Assembly: GCA_029250345.1 (NCBI GenBank)
Contig: JAQXFL010000115.1
Span: forward strand, 1-11,295
Direction of reading: 5' to 3'
Source: Candidatus Poseidoniaceae archaeon
GTDB taxonomy: Archaea > Thermoplasmatota > Poseidoniia > Poseidoniales > Poseidoniaceae
DNA length: 11,295 nucleotides
Every line of letters begins with the position of its first letter. Position 1 is the first letter of the stretch. Made by a program: the position numbers and the translations under genes. The notes below the pieces were generated by a model. That model saw nothing but the letters and a program-made list of their open reading frames with translations. It did no database searches and was not told where the DNA came from. This document shows, piece by piece, positions 5,933 to 11,295 of this stretch.

Positions 5933-8296
5933 ATGGGTCAAGGAAAAAAGCGACACAACCGTGGTTCAAAAAAGAACAAGAAAGGTCCACAAATATCGGA
6001 CACAGAACGGCTATGGAAGCGCTTAGTAAGTCATTTTTCCAAACAGGAAGAGTTGTGGCATAAAACTTGGAGCAGTGAAGAAATTGCTACATTCCTTATT
6101 GAGAAGGAAGACTTGAAGAAGCAATACGCTGGTGATTCTCGGCCGGAACGGGTGTTTCGCAGTTCCATTGATGAAACGATGGCGCATGCCAGAGCGAAAA
6201 GCGAAAACTTCGTTCAAGTTGAAGACAAGAAAGTCCGAATTCGAAGCCCTGATGAAATCAAACGCATCAAAGATGCCGTGCTCGACTGGCAAGCATTCAG
6301 CGCCGTCCATGCCACCAAAGGAGCGACGGGCCTACACGGCCGCCCAGCCTTGAGTGGGCCAAGTGCTCCCGAAAACACGAGTGAAAGTGATATTGAGAGG
6401 TATACACTTCTCGAAGAGGTTTGGCTCGCACATCTCGGAGGACAGGATTACCCGCCTGCCTTCTCCCTGCTCCCGGACACAGTCGTCCGCACTTGGGGCT
6501 CGTTCGATCTGGTCAAAGAAGCCCGATTTATCGCCAACAGACGCTCAGGTCTACGGTTCCGTGATGCCGAGCCAAGTATGGCGCTGTTGCTGATTCAATC
6601 GGGCCGATTGAATGCACGTTCACTGCTCGATTTGCGGCTCGAAAACAAACGCAAGGGAGGGTGGAACCCATTCCCACGTACCTACGATGAAGCACTCATT
6701 GAGTCTGCGGAGCGGCTGCCAGAAGTCGATGGCGAAGGGGAACTCTCAAATCACAGAATTGACCTACGGCACTTGCCACTGGTAACCATCGATCCACACG
6801 ATGCAAAGGATTTCGACGATGCGGTTTGCCTGGTTGAAAAAGACGGTATCCGAACCCTGTGGGTTGCTATTGCTGATGTCGCCCACTATGTCGAACCGGA
6901 TACTCGTTTGGATGCCGCTGCTCGTGCTCGTGCAACATCCGTCTATCTCCCACATACCGTTCTCCCAATGCTGCCGCCTCGGCTTGCAGATGACTTGTGT
7001 TCACTGCGAGCTGATGTCGACCGTCTGGCTATGGTCGTTTCAATGGAAATCGGAAAAGACGATTCCATTGTCGAATGCAAAGCATACGAAGCAGTCATTC
7101 GAGTGGCAGAAAACATGGCCTACGAAGATGCGCTGGATAATCCACGATTTGCTGAGATGTTCAAGTTGGCAGATTCATGGCAGAAAAAAGAAGTAAGACT
7201 CAACATCCAAAATGCGGAATTGCGGCCGCGATTACACGGTGAAGAAAACATTCGAGTCGAAATCAAATGGCCGAACGCCGCCACGCAAATGATTGAGTCG
7301 TTCATGGTGGCTACCAACGCCTCAGTAGGCCATTTACTCGGGAAAGTTGGCGCTCCTCTGCCGTGGAGATGTCACACTCCACCGGATGCCATCGAGGTGG
7401 AAGAACTGAATGCAAAACTTGCTGCGTTGGGGGTGAACATAGAGCTCCCACTGCCGAGTTATCGAACGCACGGTCAGTCTGAAGAAGGCGAATTAGCTGA
7501 CTTACTCGCTGGATGGGCTGGTGGTTCAATCGATGTATCAGGAATGGAAAGTGAGGTGGCGCCGGAAGACGACACGCCTGAATACCTCGCCAGTGTCCTG
7601 GATGCTGAAGCGAGGCAGGACATTCTCGATGCTCTGGACAAAGCACAAGCGCAAGCGTCAGAACTCAAAGGAACGATTCGTAGAGTCGTGGACCAAGGTT
7701 TGTTTCATCTTATGCAACGCGCCAACTACAGCGAAGAAAATCTTGGGCATTTTGGCTTGAACCTCGATGCGTATGTCCATTTCACCAGTCCAATACGACG
7801 CTATCCTGACCTCATGGCGCATCGACAACTTAAGGCGCATTTGCGAGGCGAGCGGTGGGTTCATTCTCTTGAAGAGACTGCCAAAATTGCGAAGCACTGC
7901 AGCGAACAAGGCCACACGGCAAAGCGAATGGAATGGGAACTCGTTGCAAATGCGTATCACCTGCATTTGTTGCGCGGTGGCAAAATAGGCGGAGAAAGTT
8001 CCACCGAATCAACGCCCCTCGAACACACCTCGTGGCCTGCACGAATCACCGGTTTACGCACACCTTGGATATTCCTCGATCTCGCCGATGATGGAGCAAT
8101 ACACGGTCGAATGCATTTGCGACAAATTGGCGGCAAAACTCAGATGAGCATTGATGAGCATGGGCTTGCCGTCATACCTGCTGAACCGGATGCGCGTGGT
8201 GAACAGAACCCAGTTGTTCAATTGGGACAAAAATTCCCGTGCCGTTTGCGAGGCTTGGACGTATGGGCTGGCTCTTTGGACCTCGCCCCTCAGTAG
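5933..8296 (+). CDS. rnr: RNase II/R-family 3'-5' exoribonuclease
   Basis: This 787-aa protein has a very basic N-terminus (GKKRHNRGSKKNKKGP), a divergent region of about 250 residues in which I see no clear cold-shock domains, and an RNB catalytic domain from about 275 to 680. The catalytic motif DPHDAKDFDDA (residues 287-297) keeps all four metal-binding aspartates (D287, D293, D295, D296). The family signature FTSPIRRYPDLMAHRQL is at 617-633. A short C-terminal part (about 705-787) may be a reduced S1 domain. The enzyme would degrade single-stranded RNA from the 3' end. RNB exonucleases are mainly bacterial and eukaryotic and patchy in archaea, which usually rely on the exosome, so transfer is plausible. 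AGGTGAG overlaps the upstream stop and supports ATG 5933; it forms a pair with the J-protein gene. Confidence 0.92.
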   Translation: MGQGKKRHNRGSKKNKKGPQISDTERLWKRLVSHFSKQEELWHKTWSSEEIATFLIEKEDLKKQYAGDSRPERVFRSSIDETMAHARAKSENFVQVEDKKVRIRSPDEIKRIKDAVLDWQAFSAVHATKGATGLHGRPALSGPSAPENTSESDIERYTLLEEVWLAHLGGQDYPPAFSLLPDTVVRTWGSFDLVKEARFIANRRSGLRFRDAEPSMALLLIQSGRLNARSLLDLRLENKRKGGWNPFPRTYDEALIESAERLPEVDGEGELSNHRIDLRHLPLVTIDPHDAKDFDDAVCLVEKDGIRTLWVAIADVAHYVEPDTRLDAAARARATSVYLPHTVLPMLPPRLADDLCSLRADVDRLAMVVSMEIGKDDSIVECKAYEAVIRVAENMAYEDALDNPRFAEMFKLADSWQKKEVRLNIQNAELRPRLHGEENIRVEIKWPNAATQMIESFMVATNASVGHLLGKVGAPLPWRCHTPPDAIEVEELNAKLAALGVNIELPLPSYRTHGQSEEGELADLLAGWAGGSIDVSGMESEVAPEDDTPEYLASVLDAEARQDILDALDKAQAQASELKGTIRRVVDQGLFHLMQRANYSEENLGHFGLNLDAYVHFTSPIRRYPDLMAHRQLKAHLRGERWVHSLEETAKIAKHCSEQGHTAKRMEWELVANAYHLHLLRGGKIGGESSTESTPLEHTSWPARITGLRTPWIFLDLADDGAIHGRMHLRQIGGKTQMSIDEHGLAVIPAEPDARGEQNPVVQLGQKFPCRLRGLDVWAGSLDLAPQ

Positions 8297-8299
8297 TAT

Positions 8300-8332
8300 T
8301 GTAGTCAAAGCCAAGCGTTTATATTGACTACA
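8300..8332 (+). promoter_or_regulatory. Putative operator: 9-bp perfect inverted repeat around a TATA box
   Basis: TGTAGTCAA (8300-8308) and TTGACTACA (8324-8332) are perfect inverted repeats with a 15-nt spacer that holds the BRE-like AAGCG and most of the TATA box. A dimeric repressor bound here would block TBP/TFB. The genes downstream are for metal handling, so a copper or metal-responsive regulator is the natural candidate; none is encoded in the window. Formation of an RNA hairpin ending the rnr transcript is an alternative. Confidence 0.65.
8318..8325 (+). promoter_or_regulatory. TATA-box promoter of the copper cluster, leaderless start
   Basis: TTTATATT has its centre about 25 nt before the ATG at 8347, so transcription should begin at or next to the start codon. 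No Shine-Dalgarno site precedes that ATG, in agreement with a leaderless mRNA. AAGCG just upstream (8313-8317) is a plausible BRE. Confidence 0.65.
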
Positions 8333-8346
8333 TTAAACGCAAACAC

Positions 8347-8529
8347 ATGGCGCGCATCAAAGCACAGATGTGCAATTGTAATTGCAAAATGAAGCGGTTG
8401 TACACTCGCGCAGAAGGTGGCAAGGGTTGGAATCAGATTGGCTGGATGTGTACCTGCGGTTGCGGATGCATCACCATGGATGAAGGCGAATGGAACCTCA
8501 CCAGTTGTGAAGACCAATCCTGTTGTTAA
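8347..8529 (+). CDS. Small cysteine-rich metal-binding protein, 60 aa
   Basis: Ten of 60 residues are cysteine, in clusters CNCNC (9-13), CTCGCGC (35-41), C54 and CC (59-60). Between the clusters, KMKRLYTRA and GKGWNQIGWMC recall small archaeal zinc-ribbon proteins in which two CxxC pairs flank such a segment; here the pairs are replaced by denser Cys repeats, giving a metallothionein-like composition. There is no signal peptide or membrane segment, so it is likely cytoplasmic. It is the first gene after a promoter with a probable operator, 14 nt before copA, so a role in copper (or zinc) binding, storage or delivery is inferred. It is short, but the fitting promoter, the tight link to copA and the protein-like central motif support it as a real gene. 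No named family recognised. Confidence 0.8.
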   Translation: MARIKAQMCNCNCKMKRLYTRAEGGKGWNQIGWMCTCGCGCITMDEGEWNLTSCEDQSCC

Positions 8530-8532
8530 CTT

Positions 8533-8538
8533 GAGGTG
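8533..8538 (+). promoter_or_regulatory. Shine-Dalgarno site choosing the copA start
   Basis: GAGGTG lies 5 nt before ATG 8544. An in-frame GTG at 8538 overlaps it and cannot be the start, so translation begins at 8544. Confidence 0.65.
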
Positions 8539-8543
8539 TGAAG

Positions 8544-10823
8544 ATGTCAACAGAATCGTTCGTATTGGAGGTCACGGGAATGACCTGTGCTTCATGCGTT
8601 TCATCGGTTGAAAAGGTCGCTCTTGGTGCTGGAAATGTAGAATCCGTTTCGGTCAATCTCCCGTTGCAACGTGCGGTCGTTAACATCACGCCTCAAGCAG
8701 ATATTGCATCAACGAAGAAGAACGTGATTGCTGCCATTGAGCGCAGTGGCTTCGGTGCGAACGAACAGCGTGAAAAAACGATGATGATTGAAAACGCGAA
8801 AAAGGATTTACGCGTACAATCTCGGAAAGTCGTTCTTGCTCTACTGATGGCTTTGCCAACGCTTTATCTGAGCATGTTTGCCAATGATTTTGGAGAGTTC
8901 AACGGCGTAAATACCCGTTTGTTGCTCGCACTCATTGGCACAGCACCGGTCTATTTCTGGGCGGGATGGCAATTTCATTCCAATGCATGGAAAGCGATAC
9001 GCACCGGATCAGCCAATATGGATGTCTTGATTCATCTTGGAACCAGTGTGGCTTTCCTCTGGTCAAGTCTTGTCACCCTCTCGCCACTTCTGAGCGCATC
9101 ACCATCTATGTTCTCCAATTCGAACCATGTGTTCTTTGACGGTGTTGTGTTCATCATCGGATTTGTATTGCTCGGAAACTGGATGGAAGCTGGTGCTAAA
9201 CTGAAAGCAACCGATGCAGTACATGGCTTGATGAATTTACAACCGAAGCAAGCCCGCTTCGTCACCGATGAAGACATGGGTCACACCGATATGCAGCGTG
9301 TTGATTCAATTCCAGTCGGGTCACTGATCAAAGTTTTACTCGGTGAAACAATACCACTGGACGGCGTAGTGCACCAAGGTAAAGTGAGCATAGACACTTC
9401 CATGATGACCGGTGAACCATACCCAGTTCGCCGGAAGGAAGGCGAGGAGGTCGCCGCAGGTACACTTGTTCTGGATGGCACGGTGCTCATCAGAACCACC
9501 CATCGCTCGAAAGATACATTGCTTGCAAGAATCATTCACCTTGTCGAAGAAGCTCAGATGGGCAAGGCACCAATACAGCGTTTAGTCGACCGTGTGGCAT
9601 CGGTATTTGTTCCCGTCGTGGTTGGCATGGCCATTCTTGCGGCGTTGTTTTGGTTGCTGTATCCCGATTCTGCATCGTACAATCCTATGAATTCTAATTC
9701 TGAATTAGCTGTGATGGTTTTGGTATCCACTCTCGTTATCGCTTGCCCGTGCGCTTTGGGCCTGGCCACCCCAACTGCATTGATTGCTGGCACGGGTGCA
9801 GGTGCACGAAATGGGTTGCTCATCAAAGGTATCGAAGCACTTGAGCAAGCCTACAAAGTCGATACGTTGGTTGTTGACAAAACTGGAACACTAACATCAG
9901 GAAAACCTCGTGTGAGCCACATTGAATTGCTTGATTGTGAAGTGAAAGAAATTCTCTCCATTGCTGCATCTCTTGAGGCCGAATCTACGCATCCTCTCGC
10001 AGACGCCATCCTCACCTCATGGTCGAACGTGACCTCAACACGGCCACAACTGACTGAAATTCAAACGCTGCCCGGCTTGGGAATGGTTGGGGAGAACGAA
10101 GGGGCACTGGTCGCCATTGGTAACATCGAATTGATGGAAGAGGTAGGCGTGCAAATCAGTGAGGACGTCCACGAACAGATAAGCCAGGCTGCCACGAAGG
10201 GAGTCACTGTTGTCTTGGTCAGTCAGGGGTTGAAGTTGCTTGGATGGATCGAGGCTCGAGACAGGGTTCGTGAATCCACTGAAAGAGCAGTTCGTAAAGC
10301 AAAGCAAGCCGGCTACGAGATCATCATGCTAACCGGAGACCGGAAAGAAGCGGCAGAAACTGTTGCGAAAGAAGTCGGGATTGAGAATGTCGTCGCTGGA
10401 GTGAAGCCGGACCAAAAGGCAGCCTACGTTCGAGAACTCCAAGAACAAGGGCGGAATATAGCGATGGTCGGAGATGGAATCAACGATGCTGCAGCTCTTT
10501 CCGCAGCCAATGTGGGAATCGCAATGGGTGCCGGTTCAGACATCGCAATGGACGCAGCCGATTTTGTTCTCTTGAGAAACGATTTGATTGATGCGGTATC
10601 CTCGTTGGACCTTGGAAGAAGCACCATGCGCCGAATACGAGGTAACCTCAGATGGGCATTTGCCTACAACGCAGTGGGAATTCCATTGGCAATGGGAATC
10701 ACCCTTCCGTTCACTGGTGTCCTGTTGCCACCGGCTTTCGCTGCTGCTGCAATGTCACTCTCTTCGGTGAGCGTTGTCGCCAATTCACTCGTATTGCGTT
10801 GGTGGAACCCCATTCGTGAATGA
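8544..10823 (+). CDS. copA: Cu+-exporting P1B-type ATPase
   Basis: This 759-aa protein has one N-terminal metal-binding domain with GMTCASC (residues 12-18), then eight predicted membrane helices arranged as in P1B ATPases. Key sites are all present: TGE in the actuator domain (289-291), CPC in the sixth helix (401-403), the phosphorylated Asp of DKTGT (D445), HP (483-484), TGDR, and GDGINDAAAL (643 onward). The seventh helix has YNAVGIP and the eighth MSLSSVSVVANS, the pattern of the Cu+/Ag+ subgroup P1B-1. It moves cytoplasmic Cu+ out across the membrane at the cost of ATP. Length is normal for a single metal-binding domain form. It lies between a Cys-rich small protein and a CopZ-like chaperone and is probably cotranscribed with both from the promoter at 8318. 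Confidence 0.96.
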   Translation: MSTESFVLEVTGMTCASCVSSVEKVALGAGNVESVSVNLPLQRAVVNITPQADIASTKKNVIAAIERSGFGANEQREKTMMIENAKKDLRVQSRKVVLALLMALPTLYLSMFANDFGEFNGVNTRLLLALIGTAPVYFWAGWQFHSNAWKAIRTGSANMDVLIHLGTSVAFLWSSLVTLSPLLSASPSMFSNSNHVFFDGVVFIIGFVLLGNWMEAGAKLKATDAVHGLMNLQPKQARFVTDEDMGHTDMQRVDSIPVGSLIKVLLGETIPLDGVVHQGKVSIDTSMMTGEPYPVRRKEGEEVAAGTLVLDGTVLIRTTHRSKDTLLARIIHLVEEAQMGKAPIQRLVDRVASVFVPVVVGMAILAALFWLLYPDSASYNPMNSNSELAVMVLVSTLVIACPCALGLATPTALIAGTGAGARNGLLIKGIEALEQAYKVDTLVVDKTGTLTSGKPRVSHIELLDCEVKEILSIAASLEAESTHPLADAILTSWSNVTSTRPQLTEIQTLPGLGMVGENEGALVAIGNIELMEEVGVQISEDVHEQISQAATKGVTVVLVSQGLKLLGWIEARDRVRESTERAVRKAKQAGYEIIMLTGDRKEAAETVAKEVGIENVVAGVKPDQKAAYVRELQEQGRNIAMVGDGINDAAALSAANVGIAMGAGSDIAMDAADFVLLRNDLIDAVSSLDLGRSTMRRIRGNLRWAFAYNAVGIPLAMGITLPFTGVLLPPAFAAAAMSLSSVSVVANSLVLRWWNPIRE

Positions 10824-10853
10824 GTTCAAAGCACACTACTCGGTCCGAAGTCC

Positions 10854-11066
10854 ATGGCGCAAACTGTGCATTCCATCTCAATCGTCGGAATGACGTGCGA
10901 CGGTTGCTCCAGCAGACTTACCCGTGTACTGGAATCTTCTCCAGGAATCATCAAAGCAATCGTTTCTCATGCCGATGGAACTGGGATTGTGACGACGTCG
11001 CCCGAAATAACCGAGGCAACTGTGTTTCAGATTGTTCATTCTGCAGGATTTGAAGCACACGCTTGA
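10854..11066 (+). CDS. copZ: CopZ-like copper chaperone (HMA domain)
   Basis: This 70-aa protein is a single heavy-metal-associated domain: VHSISIVGMTCDGCSSRL carries the MxCxxC copper site (M13, C15, C18), followed by a helix, a strand (IKAIVSHADGTGIVTT) and a C-terminal helix (TVFQIVHSAGFEAHA). Cytoplasmic proteins of this kind hand Cu+ to the N-terminal domain of CopA. It starts 30 nt after copA on the same strand, so cotranscription is likely. No clear Shine-Dalgarno site precedes ATG 10854. An ATG at 10820 overlaps the copA stop as ATGA, but leads into a frame without the motif. The family also includes mercury-binding relatives, but context favours copper. Confidence 0.88.
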   Translation: MAQTVHSISIVGMTCDGCSSRLTRVLESSPGIIKAIVSHADGTGIVTTSPEITEATVFQIVHSAGFEAHA

Positions 11067-11107
11067 AGCGTTTCATTCAAATCCAATAGGCTACGCCATC
11101 AGTTTGC

Positions 11108-11191
11108 GCGGGGGTCGCCCAGCTTGGTCAACGGCGGTGGGTTTAGGTCCCATTCCTTATCGGTTCGCAGGTTCGAATCCTGCCCCCCGCA
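11108..11191 (+). tRNA. tRNA-Leu (anticodon TAG)
   Basis: The 84-nt gene folds as a class II tRNA. Acceptor strands GCGGGGG (11108-11114) and CCCCCGC (11184-11190) pair fully. The D arm has GCC...GGC around a loop with GG. The anticodon stem GTGGG/CCCAT (outer G-U) encloses TTTAGGT, with TAG at 11144-11146 reading the codon CUA. A 13-nt variable region follows, then T stem GCAGG/CCTGC around TTCGAAT. A is the discriminator and CCA is not encoded. The long variable region plus anticodon identify leucine. No intron is seen. Its 3' end is repeated downstream. Confidence 0.92.
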
Positions 11192-11226
11192 TCTCTTTCA
11201 ATCGGCAGGTGAGAACCATGTTCACG
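11175..11226 (+). repeat. Tandem repeat unit, copy 1 (includes the tRNA 3' end)
   Basis: It consists of a 29-nt segment (11175-11203) starting inside the T loop and running past the tRNA, then GGCA, then a 19-nt segment (11208-11226). Both segments recur exactly 68-69 nt later. GGCAGG (11204-11209) is complementary to CCTGCC (11179-11184) in the tRNA end. The unit runs into a 15-nt palindrome, GTTCAC-GCA-GTGAAC (11220-11234). Confidence 0.85.
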
Positions 11227-11242
11227 CAGTGAACAAAGGTGA

Positions 11243-11295
11243 GAATCCTGCCCCCCGCATCTCTTTCAATCATGCGGGTGAGAACCATGTTCACG
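11243..11295 (+). repeat. Tandem repeat unit, copy 2 (runs to the window edge)
   Basis: The 29-nt segment (11243-11271) is identical to copy 1, including the last 17 nt of tRNA-Leu with its discriminator A. ATGCG replaces GGCA, and the 19-nt segment (11277-11295) is again identical. The tRNA 5' part is missing, so this is not a second tRNA. CCCGCAT (11254-11260) and ATGCGGG (11272-11278) form a 7-bp hairpin. The copy stops only because the window ends, so more copies may follow. Confidence 0.85.

Noticed and set aside
8300..8332. Inverted repeat as a hairpin terminator for rnr
   Set aside because: Archaeal terminators are T-runs, and none follows. The placement around BRE/TATA fits an operator better, though the hairpin role is not excluded.
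10820..11053. ATGA-overlap gene after copA
   Set aside because: It is out of frame with the clear MTCDGC domain at 10854 and gives no recognisable protein.
11175..11271. Two 29-nt repeats spaced by 39 nt, CRISPR-like, containing CTTTCAATC
   Set aside because: The repeat is the tRNA 3' end, and part of the would-be spacer is also repeated. This is a tandem unit, not repeats with unique spacers, and no cas gene is present.

Overview
The window is archaeal, most likely from a mesophilic marine euryarchaeon of the Marine Group II / Poseidoniales type. The archaeal assignment rests on the order secE-spt5-rpl11-rpl1-rpl10-rpl12, archaeal-type L1, L10 and L12 (the latter two with the shared acidic Phe-Gly tail), TATA-box promoters, and strong GAGGTG Shine-Dalgarno sites inside operons. 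The narrower lineage is inferred from intermediate GC content and from bacterial-type neighbours (RNase R, zinc-finger-less J-protein), not proven.

Minus strand, 4885 down to 1257: a translocation/transcription/ribosome operon encoding SecE, Spt5, L11, L1, L10 and L12. Two promoters are visible: a TTATAA box before secE and a TATATA box in the spt5-rpl11 gap. Two proteins are unusual. Spt5 carries an extra N-terminal Nudix-like domain before its NGN and KOW domains. L11 consists only of the C-terminal rRNA-binding domain. A two-stem hairpin lies directly before the rpl1 ribosome binding site. Downstream of rpl12, about 240 bp without a convincing gene hold three adjacent stable hairpins (1098-1231). 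These are followed by an unknown 167-aa protein and a membrane-anchored protein that runs off the left edge.

Plus strand, 5022-8296: a tightly linked pair, a J-domain co-chaperone without zinc fingers and an RNase II/R-family exoribonuclease, divergent from secE.

Plus strand, 8300-11066: a copper-handling cluster. A 9-bp perfect inverted repeat brackets the BRE/TATA of a leaderless promoter. It is followed by a 60-aa protein with ten cysteines, a P1B-1 Cu+-exporting ATPase (CopA) and a CopZ-like chaperone. The layout suggests metal-responsive repression, with the small Cys-rich protein and chaperone binding copper and CopA exporting it; the regulator itself is not in the window.

Right end, 11108-11295: tRNA-Leu(TAG), followed by a tandem repeat of about 68 bp that copies the last 17 nt of the tRNA plus flank and reaches the window edge. 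It resembles an attachment-site scar or the start of a longer array.
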